64,000 nt of DNA from Epichloe hybrida (GCA_019022495.1 JAFEKR010000030.1:310001-374000), one strand, 5' to 3'; counted from the first letter of the stretch, positions 39,118-54,129 are shown. Notes: generated by a model from the sequence alone, not told the origin. Translations and numbers: made by a program.

Positions 39118-39405
39118 TGTTGGAACAAAGGTAATATTAATCGCGCGTCGCAGCCGCAATTACCTAGCAAAAGCTTAGGCCGCGCGCGCGCCTTACGCGT
39201 AACTTATAACCTAGCCTATTAATTAGCTAGGAAATATAGGACTATAAACACGCGGCCCCCTTTCCTTCTATTATTATAAATTATAGCTTTTAACTTCTCT
39301 TTTTTTACACATATAACATAGCCTAGAATAGATAAATCAATAATAATACTATTCTTTAGGCTTATAACCTTCTTATATTAAATTTAATACCCTATAAAAC
39401 TAACA
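39118..39405 (+). repeat. Element C2 5' LTR
   Basis: 288 bp. The first 80 bp is unmutated, including cgcgcgcgcgcc. The last third is RIP-mutated and ends ctataaaactaaca, where the 3' LTR keeps CTGTGAAACCAACA. Confidence 0.85.
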
Positions 39406-40235
39406 CTAATTAGTAGTTACCTTTATAGATAACTATATAGTCTTTAAACACTATAAATTAGTAAGGTTAATTAGAAAAGGTAGCTTACCTAATAATAACC
39501 TACCTTATAAAATAGGAGGGCTATATTTAATAATAAGTTATACTAATAGGAAGGTATAATATAGCTCTCTTTTTACTTTAGTATTAATATTTATATCTAT
39601 ATAAATTCTAAAATAATAAAGAAGGGTTTAATACTAGTAGCTAAGCTATCCCCTTATCTTTCTTTATTATATATTTAATTACGTATTTAAAGTTAATTAC
39701 CTTACCTTATAATCCTTTATATTAATAATATAAGTTATATAACTTATATTTACACCCCTCCTATCCCCTTATATTAAAAGATTTACTCCCCCTTTAATTA
39801 ATTAGAATATTAGATATAGCTAGACTATCTAGGACCTCTAGTTAATTTAGAGTTCCTAGTAAGAGTAATAGCTATAATAATGCTATAGAAGGTATTAAAG
39901 CTAGAGATAGTAGTAAACACCCTAATAAAGGGAAAAACCCTATTTACCTTACTTATATCCCTTATATCTCTATAAAACTCTAATAATATATTATAAAGAA
40001 ACTACTTTAATAAATAGAAAACTCTAAATATAAAGAGATAATAATACCTAAGAAAATCACTCTTTATATTATTATTAAGACTAAATAGTATAGAGAATAA
40101 GGGTTATTTAGGAGAATACTTTTCTTTAAATTTAGTAATAATTTCTATAGATAGCTAAGGAATAAGTTTATAAAAAGGAGAGACCTTTCCTAGAATAAAC
40201 TTTAAGACTATCTTCTCTATAATAAAGTGTATATA

Positions 40236-43200
40236 TATATATTATTTACGCTAGTTAGCTCTATAGATAGCTATTACTAGTACTCCTACTACTAAGTTAA
40301 AAGGGAAAACCCTATACTAGGAAGAAAAACCCCCTTACGTCTATGTACAGGCCGGCGCTAGCCCTGTAATAGGTTTACGCCACTTAGTATGTTTCCTATT
40401 ATAAGTGTTTATTACTAGCTTATACTAGCCTTATCCTATTAAAAAGAAAAAGAAAGGAAAAATATATAAAATAAGTATTTATAAGCCCCTTCTAGTCCTA
40501 CTCTAGTATAATAACACACCTATTCTAAGTCTCTTTACTTTAGGCTAGGGTAGAGTAAATCCGGATTTATAGTATTAATTTACTTCTTATTTACTCTTAC
40601 GCTTACTCTCCTATAGCCTTACTTTTTAGCTATCTCTAGCCTATTCCTACCTTATATATCTAGTAAAGTTTAAGCACCTAGTTTTATTTAACTAGTACTA
40701 GGGGAGAGTAATTATAGCCCTAGACTAGGGTAGTCCTAGGTTAAGATTACTTATATATTATTAGATTCGTTAATTATATTATGCTTTATTTTTAAGTAAG
40801 TTATCTAAATTATCCCCCCCCCCCCTTTATAGGTATAAAAAAGAGCTCTCCCCCCCTAGGGTCCTAGTCTCTTTCTTCTTTTTATATTAGACTTCCTATA
40901 GGTTTTTCTTTTCTTTCTAGCTATTTAAGGCTATCCTAGGCTAGGGTTAGGTTATTTAGTAATATTTACTATAGATTTAGACTAAATCTAGCATAATAGT
41001 ACTAGAAGCTATAAGTACTTTAGTGTTACTACTTATCTAGCTCTAATCTACCTAGGAATCTTGTAAGTATAAGGACTTCCTAAGGAAGTCTATAACTAAA
41101 AAGCAATACGCGTAGGTTACGGAGAAGGGTCTGTCTATAAGTTATATTTACTTTTACTCTAGGCCTAATCTACTACTAATTTACTTTAGCTTAGTAAACT
41201 AAGAGAAGTTTAATATATTTCCTATAAATCTTATTTAGTTTAGGACCTTAGGCATTAGTGCTATCTTATTATTAGTAAGTTAGTCTTACTCTAGCTTAGT
41301 AATAGGGCTAACTTACTAGATAGGGGCGGCTACTAACATGTGTTTTAACTATTAGGTTTGGAACTATTAATACCACTAGGTAATAATTAATAATTACCCC
41401 TACCCTAGCTTAGTTCTATGTCTAATCCACTGTTTTAGCTAAATTTATCTAGTAATTAAAATAAGCATTAGTAGTTAGTTAAGACCTAGGCTTCTATAGC
41501 TAATAGGGGTATAGTAAGTCTACTCTAGCTTAGTAGCGGGTCTATTCTAGCTCTAATATCTTCCTTAATAAGCCCTAGAAGGCTTCTAGGACTAGGTTAA
41601 GAAGCTTTACGCTAGTAATTAAGCAAAGAAAAAATAAAGTGCCTTAGTAGTAAGCCTAGACTAGGCTAGTTCCTCTAAGGAATAGTATACTAAGCTTATC
41701 TTTTAGCTCACATACCTTAATACGCGCGTAGTAAAGACAAACCGTCTCCTACTTGCTATTATCCTTACAAAAAATTACAACTAAGTAGCTATAAGTATAA
41801 TTCCTACCCTAGAGGAGGAATAAGGTAGTAACTTAAGTTTAGCTTAGAGTAAGGGTAGTAGTAGGCTAGTAGGACTTATAATACCTAGAGTTTATAGTTA
41901 AAATTAATCTAATAATAGTTCCAGACCTAAATATTCTCTATTATAATTATAAATCATAAAATTAGTCCCTCCCCTAGCCTACCTTCATGCTTACGCTATC
42001 CGTTCCGTCCCTTATACTAGATTTATAATTAGAAGGTTTTCCGTCTATTAACGGATTTAGCCTAGGTCTAGCGGTATTCTAAGCTGTCTTATAGCTAGCT
42101 CCTATGCTAATAAGTAATATTAGAGTTATCTTATACTAAGGAACCATTTAGCTAAATATTTTGCTTTTTAAGGTTTGTTTAGGGCTAGCCTTACCTCCCA
42201 TACATTAGCAGGCCATCGCTACTAAGGTCACCTATGGTTATATTTACTATAATTAACTAGTATATAGTATTAGTCTTCTATAGCTTAACTATAGCTATAT
42301 AGAGGCAAAACCACCCTAGGAACCTTTCTTTAGAATAGAAACTTATTTAGGCCTATCTTTCCTATATATAGTTAGATAATTATTAAAGAGACATGCTTAT
42401 CTATATTAGTATAGAATTCCTAGATTTCCTTTAGGTTATAGAAGGGTAAGCAGTCTTTAGTTAGTTCTCTAACGCATTTACTCTAGGCTAGCCTCTCTTT
42501 ATTATACTAGTTCTCCTATCATTTCTTCTATTTCTTATCCAGGTCCGTATCTAGTTTATTATTAATAGGTAAGGGTTTTCTTCTATAGCATAGTACTATT
42601 ATAACTAAGTTAGCTGCGGCTTAGATTATCCTTATTATCCTACTATTAATAATTCTATCTTTAAACCTTTACTTTATCTTATTTAGGTAGAGGTTAAGGG
42701 GGGGATATAAGTCTTAACTTCTAGTTATATAATAGGTATAGCCTTAAATACCCCTATAATAATCCAAAGGCAGGCTAATTAATCTACTATAAAGCTTTTT
42801 ACTACTTCTCTTAGCTTTTCTCCCTTCTTAGTAAGGGTATAGTAAGCGCTTACTCTATAAGTAAGGATAGGCTAGACTACTTATATATATAAAAGTCTAG
42901 TATCTCTAAAGCTATATCCCTAGGCTAATACTACTAGCTTAAAGAGTATAAGCTACTACTAGGCTAACTTACCCTTAAGGATATTTCTATAGGTACTCTA
43001 GTTAAGTTTCCTATTAACCTATACTCCTAGGAATCTATATAATTCTATAGGCACTATCTCCTTTACCCTAAGTTAGACTCTAGCCTAGGGAGGTCTATAG
43101 GACTTACTAAAGTATATAAGCTTAGTTTTAGCTAGGTTAAACTTAACTCCTACTTACTTTACCTATTCCTTATAAATCTTCTATATAGCTTTAAGTCTCC

Positions 43201-44085
43201 TCTAGGTCTATACTATATTCTTACTAAAGGCTACTATATTTATATTATTTATAAATCCTATAGTTACTATACCTAGGATAGCCTAGAGGTAAATATAAAG
43301 CTTTACTAAGTAAAGTAAGAAAAGAATTAAGGAGAGGGGTAATTCTTATAAGGTACTAGCCTTAATTATAAATAGTCTAGAGAGTCCTTTATTAAAGCTA
43401 AGCTAGCTTATTCTATCTATAAGAAAGCTTTATATTACTACTATTAGCTATTATAGGACTCCTATCTTTATAAGTAAGTATATTAGGTATAGGTAGCTAA
43501 CTTTATTAAACACTAAAGATATATCTATTTACGCTAGTAAGGTAATACTACCCCTTCCCTAAGCCTCCCTAATGTATTTAATAAAGACTTTTATTATAAT
43601 TTCTATTAATTTCTTTATCCTATTACCTATCTAGAGTTTAGGGAGTAGCCCCTTTACCTTAGTAAAGGCTATAAGTTACTTTACTATTACTACTTCTATA
43701 ATCTTTCTTACTATATTAAGTAGTAAGATTAATCTTTATATATTAGCTCTTCTTATTTCCTTAGTGGTTTTGCTAGGTTTCCTAATTACTACTACTCTTA
43801 TAGTTTAGAAGTAGGCTAGGAAATATCCTATTTCTAGGACTATATTTAGGAGCCTAGCTATAGTATCTTTAGCTAGGTTGTTGTAGGCTTTAATAAGGCC
43901 TGCTAGGAGTTTGTTATCTCCTAGCGCCTTCTAGCTAGCTATGTTCACTAGGATGTTATTAATTTTCTCTCACCTAAATCATTCTTTATCTAGTAGCGGT
44001 GCGTTTTCTAGCTCTAGGAAGGAGAGGTCTAGTATGTGCGAAAGGTCCGCCGTCGGCTCGGGGAAGAATCTTTGTGCTAGTACGC
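40236..44085 (-). mobile_element. 5'-truncated Tad-like LINE (copy 2)
   Basis: A 3.85-kb insertion in the C2 leader, flanked by a 16-bp target duplication taataaagtgtatata (40220-40235 and 44086-44101). The minus strand encodes the start of a non-LTR reverse transcriptase between about 43960 and 43000 (AYNNLAKDTIARLL...IGYF, VVVIRKP, then a LPKLQIG-type block), typical of fungal Tad1 elements. The 3' end is at the left with a (TA)n tail. The 5' end is cut within the RT upstream region and has an unmutated 50-bp edge (about 44030-44080). Endonuclease and ORF1 are missing. Confidence 0.82.
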
Positions 44086-46372
44086 TAATAAAGTGTATAT
44101 AATAATTAGAAGAGATATAAAGATAGTAAATAACCTTAAAGAGGTAGTAAACTAGGAAGAATTTTAATTCTAAACCCTTAAGGAAATTAAGGAAGCTAGG
44201 AAGAAGTATATAAGCTTCTAGAAAAACTTAGAGAATAAAGATTTCCTCTATAACTTACTAGATAATAGGGATGTTAGGTCCTAATAGCCTACCCCTTTAC
44301 CTTACCTATTAGTATAATTACTATTAAAGGGATTAGTAAGCTAATCTCCCCTAAGAAAGTTAATTAATCTAGAATTAAGGGCACTAAAGGATACTATTTA
44401 TAAGTATTTATAGGTAACTTCCTTACTTATACCTTTACCTAAGATAGTTTAGTAAAACTACCCTAAAAATACTACTAAAAATACCCCTAAGCTAAAGCAT
44501 TACTAATAAAGTTAACCCCTATTACCTAAGGCTAATATTACTTTTATTAGTATAGCCTAGAAGGCTATACTTTCTTCTCCCTAATATAAGGGAGAGAAAG
44601 ATTAGAAGGGATAATAAACCCTAAGGCTACTTCTTATAAAGTTACTCTCTTACTTCCTAAGGACCTTACTACCTCTTTTATAAATATAAAAGGAAGTATT
44701 TAAAGAACCTTTATAGACTTAAAGGCTTTCTCTAAAGTAAATTATAAACTTATTAAAGGTATACCTTAAAGAATAACTTTATAGTACTAATAACTATAAT
44801 ATTCTTAAATTAAAGCTTTAAATATTCTATAGGAAATATAAGTTACTTAATATCTAACCTAAATAAGCTAGTTATACCTTTAAGGTTATACTTAAAGGTA
44901 AAGCTTTATAATACTATATAGATTACCTCTTAAAACCTAGTAAACTATAAGACCTTCTTATACTTATTAGTTATATAAGAGAATAATTTAAGACTAAGAA
45001 TATATAGTAAAGATATTTTCTAAAGTAAAATAACTTTACTTTATAAGGAATAATAAATAATAATCTAAGTAAATCTATAATTAATTACTTTAATAAACTT
45101 ATAAAGAAGCTAGCTATTTTATAATAAGTAATACCTAAGGTAGGCTAAAGTAAAAGGGCACTTTAAAATTAACTTATAAGAGCTTGTAATAGTATTTTAA
45201 AATATAAAGAAGCTATTATAAACCTACTAAAGGGACTATAAGAGTTTTGTAAATAGATTAGAATAATAATCTAACTTATTAAGGAAAAGAAGAAAAACTA
45301 TTAATAGTTCCTAACTAAAACTATAACCCTAGAGTAATTCTAAACTAACTAAAGATATAATAGGAAAGGAAAAGAGACCTAATACCCTTTAAAACTATAA
45401 GGAAAAGAAAGAAATTCCTATATAAAGAAGTGCTATATATATAGTAAAGAAGGATACTAGTTATCTAAGTATTTAGAAGAGGACTATAAGAAGGCGTATT
45501 AATGCTTTAAAAACCACTACCTTATAAATCTAGCTAATAACTTATATAATTTATTTCTTACATAGTATAAAGGAGAATACAAGCCTTAATTCCTTATTAA
45601 TAATAAAATCGCTTAGTATATAAAAAGCATTGGATTTAATAATAGCCCTAATAGTATAGATAGGCTAGTACCTATAAGCTTCTTTAATTATAGAACGTAA
45701 CTTAATAGCAAAAGAATAGTTTAATTCCTAATAAATTAAGTAGTTTATTATAGTCTAAGTAAAGAAAACCCCTTTAAGCAGGAACTCTTAAGTAAAGCTT
45801 TAGTAATGTTTATACTAGAAGATTACTATTCCTATATAATATTCTAAGGGATTATACCTAATATAGAAGCTATAAAATTCTCTATAGTAAGGCACCCTTA
45901 ATTTCTTGCTTTATAACGCTAAATACCTAAACTAAAACTTAATGAATTAATAGTAAAAAAGGTATTAGTTAGATTTAGCGCAGGAGAACTAATTATTATG
46001 CTTAGAGTAGCTAATATACTTACTCCCTTTAGGGATATTCTCTTCTAGGTTATACTAATAAATACTCTATTTCTCTTATCTCTTAATAATATAGATTATC
46101 TATAAATTAACTTTAATATCTCTAAAAACATACTATAATAAGGAAATATTAAAGTCCTTATTATTTGTAAGTAAGGGCACGCTTAGATACTACTTATATA
46201 AAAAGAAAAAGCAGTTACTTAGAGCTATCTTATAAAAAGTAAGCTATAGTAATTATATTATTGCTTTAGGTATTTATTAATCTAATAATTACATAAGGTT
46301 CTTTATAGATTAGGATATAATATTAATATTAAGGCTATTAAGGAGCTAATAAGACTTTACTACTAATGCTAA

Positions 46373-46555
46373 ATGTATATAAATAGCCCTAACTGCTTTA
46401 AATTTACCCTTAAGAATAAGTGTAGCTTTAACTATAAAGTAATAGTAAATATCTTTTACCTTAATAATAACTACCCTATACTTCACGCTATAGATATAGC
46501 TATAGTATTTAACGTAGCGAAATTCCTTAATAATATCTCTGCGAAAATAACCTAG
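46373..46555 (+). pseudogene. C2 integrase-core fragment
   Basis: A 60-codon open remnant of the copia integrase core (FKFTLKNKCSFNYKVIVNIF...HAID). The catalytic Asp survives in HAID. It ends at a TAA created in the family's pol frame. Confidence 0.7.
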
Positions 46556-49415
46556 GAAGCCCTCTAGATATACTAGATTAATACTTACTTAGGCTCTCTA
46601 GACTCTATTATTATAGATACTAGAATAAACTTCTATAGTAATAAATTTAAATAATTTATAGCTTTAATATTAATCTTAATTAAGGAAGTCCTTATTAAAG
46701 CATATTATAGTATTAGGAAGGTTAAAAGGTATTATAAACTACTCTAAAGGGCCTATAATATAATTAGGCATAAATATCCTATAATACCTAAACCTACTAC
46801 CTTATAAATAGTAATAAAGGCCCTAAATAACACTATAGGCCCTAATAGCCTTATCCTAATACTCCTTATCTTTAGAGCCTACTTATATATAATATATAAG
46901 TCCTTACTATTACCTAATATTATATAGTATATAATTATAGTATAGAAGGCTACTAAAGAGATTAAGAGGCTTTATATTATTAGGAAAGTTAATAAGGCCC
47001 TTACTAAATATAATAGCCTAAATACCTTAAAGACCCTTAGTTTACTACTTAGATTAAAGGTCTAAGTCTAGTAAGAAGGTAAGGGATAGGTAAGCCTATA
47101 TAAGCTCTTAGTAATAACTAGAGAGAGCTATATACTTAATATACTTAGAGGCCTAAAGACCTTTAAGTTAACCTCTATTAGGCCTTACTATAATAATCCT
47201 AGTGTAAAGAAGGTAATAAAGCCTAGAGAGAAAGAAAAGAAGGAAGGGTAAGAGGCCTAAGATAAGAATATAGTACTAGTAATACTACTAAAGCGCGGGT
47301 GTAAAAGGCCCTAAAAGAACCCTCCTATAATACCTTAAGAGACTAATACCTTCCTATTAGTAAAGGAGTATAGTAACTTAGCCCTTATAATTAAGCTATG
47401 TAAGGAAGGAATTATTAAGACCCTAGGTAAACCTTTTAAACTATTAATAAAAGTAAAAATTAATACCCTAATTAAGCAAGGTATATTTGAATTTATTATG
47501 TTTAATAAAGAGAAGTATAGTAGGATTTAAATCTTTAATTCCTAAATTATTAATAAGATTAAAGGTAAGATAATAGAACCCTACGAAAAGTTATACCTTG
47601 TGATTTAAGAATATGAGGATAAAGGGAAATAGGCTATCCTTATATAGGCCCTAATGATTTAATAAGTAAGCTAATGCCTTATTCTTATTATAGCTCTATT
47701 AGTAAGATTAAGGAAATTCCTTATCTAGCTATATAATATTTATTAGGCATATATATAGGCCTATATATTACTAGAGTAGCTAATCCTAGCACGCTTACTA
47801 ATTCAGATACAGCACCTTTACCTGCCTAGCATAATTCTAAGGGTTATAAAGCCCCTTTATAGACTTATAGAGGCTAGAACATATTAGTAGGTTATATATT
47901 ATAAGTATTATAGAGAGAACCTCTAGATAGAAACCTTTATATATAATCCCTACTTGCTTATAGCTATAAAGGAAAGCCCTAACTTTATATATATTAAAAT
48001 ACAAACTAATAATACCCTTAGCTTATTAGATAAGAAGTTCTCTAAGAAGAAAGAGACTTAACTAGTTACTATAAGCTTTAATATAAAGCTAAAGCAATTC
48101 CTAACCTAGGATAATCCCCTTATGTTTAATAGAGGCATTATTATACTAGAGAATAATGCTATTAAGATATAGTAAAAGAGGTAAAGTAATAAGTTAGAAT
48201 TAATTCTAATAATTAAATCAAAGCGTAAATATATTAAGTAAAGGGCCTAAGGCGCTTATATTACCTTAATTTGCTAACTAGAGGCTTACTTTAATCTATT
48301 TATTACTATATAGCACTAAGAGCTAACCCTAGAAGATATAAAAGCCCTTAATTACCGCCTAAAGTAGCAGATAGATTACCTAGAAAGAGGCCTAATATTA
48401 TCCTAATAGACCTTAAGAAGGCGAAGCTCTTTGCCTTTATAAATAGATTATTTACTAATAACTAGGACCTATCCTTATAACTAGGATATATACTTATTCT
48501 AGCTAATAAAGACTATACTAATAGTAAATTCATAATTAAAGGTAATATTATACACTTTAGCTTAATAAAGAGTAAAAGAGTTACATAAAGCGTGCTTACC
48601 TTAGAGGTTTATAGCATAGTAGCTATCGTTAATATAGCTTATATAATTATAATAACCCTAAACCTAGTTACTAACTAACTAAAGCTCCTAAAGATCCTAG
48701 TTATTATATATATAGATTTATACTCCTTATATAAATACCTTATTAAGCTTAGTATAATAAAAGAGAAATGCCTAATAATTAATATTATAACTTTTTAATA
48801 ATTATATAAACGCTAAGAACTTTATAAGATCTAATGGATTAATAGGGAGAATAACCTAGCTAATACCTTTATAAAAGCATTACCTAATAAGGCCCTTAAG
48901 AGCTTTATCTTAACTAACTAGATAATAATCTAGATAGAGGGATAGGTTACTTACGCATAACATATACATAGTAAGAGGAAAGGTAATTCTCTAGGAGAGT
49001 AGCCATAGGGATAAGATATTAATATAGGGGATATATACCCCTATAATTAATATCCCTAGTAGCTATGGCTACGCTAGCCTACTAGGCTCTCTTAGTAAAC
49101 TATAGAAATTAGTAGTAGTGCGTAAGAAAAGAAAGGTATTAAATTAGAGAGGGAAGATATTATATATACGCTATAGCATAGGATATATGTTATTTTAAGG
49201 AAAGAAGGGATTTAGAAGGGATTTACTTATCCTTATATAGGCTTATAGGCTAAGCAAGATTATTATTTCCTTTTTATTAGCTACTATACACTAAGATAAG
49301 CTATAAGTTCTTTTCCTTATATCCCCTATTAATTAAATTATTAATCTACCTTTCTTTTTTATTCCTATAATTAATATCACGCGTTAATAATTATATTAAA
49401 AGAGAGAGGTTTTAG

Positions 49416-49578
49416 TATTAAAATAAAGGTGATATTAATTGCGCGTCGTAGCTGTAATTACCTAGCAAAAGCTTAGGCCACGCGCGCCCCACACGTGACT
49501 CATAACCTAGCCTGTTGATTAGCTAGGAAATGTGGGGCTATAAACGCGTAGCCCCCTTTCCTTCTATTATTGCAGATT
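49416..49578 (+). repeat. C2 3' LTR, left part (interrupted by E2)
   Basis: Collinear with the first 163 bp of the 5' LTR. Start is RIP-mutated (tattaaaataaagg) and the rest is largely unmutated. It ends in AGATT, one copy of the E2 target duplication. Confidence 0.88.
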
Positions 49579-49845
49579 TGTCAGGAGCACGGAGGCCAAG
49601 GGGCCATGGATAGGACGGTCACATATTAGAGCCCTTAGATAAGCCTTAGGTTCCGCGGATAACTAAGTAGCTATAAGATAGCTATGTGTATATAGTAGGG
49701 TATTTAGATAAGGACTGCTTATAAGAGATATAGGAGGTTAGAGTTTAAGACCTTTATATACCTACCCCTAAGTAGTAGCTCTCTAGCTATAACTAAGAAC
49801 CTTAGCCTTTACTTTATTTATATCTCCCTAAATATAGTTATAATA
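49579..49845 (+). repeat. E2 5' LTR
   Basis: 267 bp. The first 90 bp is unmutated (TGTCAGGAGCACGGAGGCC); the inner end reads aatatagttataata where the partner keeps AACACAGTCGTGACA. The following agttaaactcttaaaccc is shared with E1 and should hold the primer-binding site. Confidence 0.93.
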
Positions 49846-52029
49846 AGTTAAACTCTTAAACCCTTTAGGGAAAATAAACTATTAGCTAGATTTAAATATA
49901 AAGAAGCTATAGAATATTTACCTAAAACACACCTATACTACCTAGTAAGGAAGCCCTAACTCCATAGCGCCTAGGTAGTAACTAAAATACCCTAACTATA
50001 GAATATAAGAGGGTATAGTAGACGCTACCTAACTAACATAGTAACACTAAATCTAGTAATAATAATAATCCAGATAAGCTATAGAGGTAATATAAGGTTA
50101 CATAAGCTAAGCTATAAAATACCTATATAAGAAAGGAAATCTTAGATATAGAAGTGTAGCTTAAGGAAATAGAAGTAGACTTATAATTAGCTAGTTTAAG
50201 TAAAGAACCTATAATTACCCCTTAGATAAATATATAAAGAATTCCTCTATTCCCGGATTTCCTACCTAATACTAAGTTTATAGTAAATATATACCTATAA
50301 AGCTTTATTAAGATATAGTATAAGTACCTATATATAAAGGCAACACTTATAAGAATCTATAGGTATACCTAGCAGATTTAAATATGCTATTTAAGCTAAA
50401 CCTAAGAACCTTTTAAGATAATGAAATAAAGGTAGCATATGCTAGTAGCTACTTAGCTAATAATATAAAGTAATAGTAAATATGTTATATAATAGTAAAT
50501 AGGTTAGTTAACTACTTAGCTTACACCTAGGATAGATTTGTGTCCTAGCTAAACACTAGAGTAATAGATAAAGATATATAGTGCTTAGAAGCCACTAAGA
50601 CACTACTAAATCTTAGGTAGAAGAGTAATTAGTCTTTTTAATCTTTCCTAAGACTTTAGATAAAGGTAGAAGCGAAATTACCTAACTAAATCCCTATATG
50701 CTTAAGAATAGTAATTTTTCTAAATAGCTTAAATAATACTATAAGGAAGCATATAGTTAGCTAAGAGTTTCTAATATCTTAGAGTTACCTATAGGGTTAA
50801 GGAAAAAAGGCTAAAGTTATAATAATATCTATATTAAGCAATTATAATAAAAACCATAACAAGGAGGGTAGGAGCAATAAGAGATAACACTCTAGCTCCC
50901 CTATAGATAACTTATAGTAAAGCTTATAGTAACCTAGCATAGGCTAGAGACTATTTAAGTGCTATAAATATAGTAGCCCTAGACATAGTTTAAATAAATA
51001 TAACGTAGTAAACTGCTTAATTTATAAAAGTAATAAGCACACTACTAAGAAGCATAAGAATAGTAGTAATAAAACCTTAGACCTAAATAAGATTCTAATT
51101 AGTTTGGCTTAGGCCTAGGATAATAGTCTTACTACAAAAAAACCTATAAATAAGAGAATAAGAATGTAGGTGTCCTTATGGTAAGATAACCACTAGTTAG
51201 TAGTGCTAGCGCTATTTAATATAAGCGCGGAATATTTAATAATCTACCCTAAATTATTATTAAAACAGGATTAGAAGAACATAGAAAAAACAAGGATCAC
51301 TAGAAAGTGTAAGCAAGGATAAGATCCTACACTAGGGAATCCTATGTAAACTAGTTAAGGTAAAAGATAGCATAGGCTATATAAAGGTTTACTAAGTTAG
51401 CTACTACGTTACTAATATAGGAGAGGGAATGCTCCTAAGGATAGACTAGACCCTAGAATATAAACCTATAGTAATAGACTAGAAGTAGGGTTTCTAGAGG
51501 TTTCTAATAACCTAGGATTGCATTACTTTTGCTATAAGTAAGCAATAACTTTATAAGGTAGCAAAGCAGTCTTCTATTACGCTATTACTAGTGTTACTAA
51601 AGATTAAGGTAATTAACCTAAAGGTAATAGAAGAAGATACTAATAAAAATTCACTAATAGGTAATGTAATAAGTAATAACCTAAGTTATAGCGTAGTTAT
51701 AGTAATAGTAGTAAAATATACCTATGTGTTAAAGAAGAAAAAACTAAGAAGCATAATAGCGCTCTAGGTAGTGTTTTATAAAGAATTAGTAGCGCCTATA
51801 TAAGAGATAGATAGTAACACACCCCTATAGTAAATTCTAGAAGAGTACGTAGAATTCGTAAACATATTTTTAAAGAAGCTAGCTAGTAAGCTCCTAGAAT
51901 TAGGTAGTTACACTTATGTGATTAAATTAGAAGAGGGAAAACAACTACCCTAGGGACTTATATATAACCTAGCTGAAAAAGAGCTAGAAGTGCTTAGGGA
52001 GTACCTAGTGAGTGCGTAGGAGAAAGGGT

Positions 52030-53240
52030 GGATTAGAAAATTAATAAGCCTAGCAAGAGCCCTGATTTTATTTATTCTGAAAAAATCAGGGAAATTAAGG
52101 CTTTATGTGAATTATAAGGGCCTCAATAGGATTACTATTAAAAATAAGGCCCCTTTGCCGCTAATCTCCGAAATCCTTAATTGATTAGTAAGTATAAAGA
52201 TTTTCACATTACTAGATCTTTAAGAGGTATACTACTAGCTATGTATTCGTAAGGGTAATAAGTAAAAGATAGTATTTTATTGCTACTATAGGCACTTTAA
52301 ATATCTTATAATGCCATTTAGGTTAGTAAATACGCTAGCTACTTTTTAGAAATATATTAATAATACTCTTAAGGGGCTTGTAAATAAATTCTATATTATT
52401 TACCTTAATGACACCCTAATATATAGTAGTAACCCTATAAGACACATAGAGCATGTTAAAAGAGTGCTAGGGTAACTTTAGGACGCTAACCTTTATGTTA
52501 ACCTTAAAAAGTGCTAATTTTTAGTTATAAAGGTAAAGTTCCTAGGTTTTATTATATCTAAGAAGGGCGTTAAGATAAAACCATTACAGGTTAAAGCTAT
52601 TATAACCTAGCTAATACCTAGTAGTATGTTTAATATTTAATTATTCCTTAGGTTTATAAGGTTTTACTAATGCTTTATAAAATAGTATAGTAAGGTAGTA
52701 GTCCCGCTAATAAACTATCTAAAGGGTGTTTAACTAGCGGAGTTTAAGCTAGAGCCTAGTGAACTTATAGTGTTTAGAGAACTCTAAAAGAAGTTCTAGG
52801 AGGCACTAATCTTAGTGCACTTTAACTTACTTTATCCGCTAAGAGTAAAGACAGATATATCTAGTTACGTAATTAGAGCTATACTTATAATATTAGTGCT
52901 AGGTAGCTAGTACCTAGTGGTGTATTTTTTAAGGAAGTTAACTAATATTAAACTTTGTTACTTAACCCTAGACGCTAAGTTATTAGCAATCTAAGAGGCG
53001 TTTTAAGCCTAGAGATATTACCTTATATATTTAACTTATTAGATTATAGTTATTATAGACTATTTAAATTATAAGTACCTAGCTATAAAGCTAAAGCTAT
53101 CTAGTAAGTAAGTAATAGCGTTAGATAAGCTCTGTCTATTTAATTTCAGGATTAAACATTATATAAGTAAGCTAAACCTTGCTAATACCTTATTAAGAAG
53201 AGTAGATTATATTAGTAAGGAGCGTAGGGCAGAGGCTATG
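52030..53240 (+). pseudogene. E2 reverse transcriptase / RNase H remnant
   Basis: Translation with stops shows the Ty3/gypsy RT blocks in order: [25 protein letters not shown], the HFKYLIMPF block, then YLNDTLIYS for YLDD, then the thumb and an RNase H-like start (DISSYVIRAIL). The Asp-to-Asn change is the G-to-A result of RIP on the opposite strand. Confidence 0.85.
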
Positions 53241-54129
53241 TTCTCGTAGCTACCTAACTTCTTAGCTAAGTTTTTAGATGCTAAGTAGTAAGGGCGCTAT
53301 GTATATAATAGTGTAGTTACAAGCCCTAAGGTTATATTACTTAGCGTAATTAATAGTTTATTATAAGAACGCTATAAGGGCTATTTAAGCCTCTAGGGTT
53401 TTAAGAAGATATAACTTTATTATATTATTAAGGAACCTAATAGTCTTGCAAAGCCTATAAGTGGTACGCTAACTAGGTCCGCTTATTATAAGTAGTAAGG
53501 TTACGCCTTATCTATGTTTTCTAATGTTTCTGTAAGTCTAGCGAGCCTATAGGTTAGGAGTCTAGCTAGGTTAGTAGTTAGTAAGTAGCGTAAGCGCCCC
53601 CTTAAAACACTACTTAGCTATAATTTATTTATAAGTCTAAAAGCATACTATAAGCTAGCTACTTATAGTAGTGTTATAGTAAGAATATAGGTAGTCTAGC
53701 AAACCTCTTCTAAGTTTATATATAATGCGTGTCCTATGTATATAAAATTAGAGACTTTAATTTAAGTTATATTATTTTAAGTATAGTAAGGTAATAACTT
53801 TACTATAGGTTATAGGAAGCTGCTTAAGAGTAGTAACCTTAAAGCATTATAGATATAGTCTGTTAGGCCCTCTAAGCTATTAATATTTTAAAATAAAGTT
53901 TTTATTCTAGTAAGTATAAGAAAGGAAATTTTACTACTTACCTATAATAACCTAGTAGTAGGCTACTAGGGAGTTAGCAGGACCCTCTATTAGATTATAA
54001 GTTAGTATTACTAGCTAATAATAAAGAAAGATACTAAGTTATATATGCAAACTTACGTAAGCTATTAGACTTTAAAGCTAAGGCACCATAAACCTTATAG
54101 TAAGCTAGCTACGCTACTAGTGCCTAATT

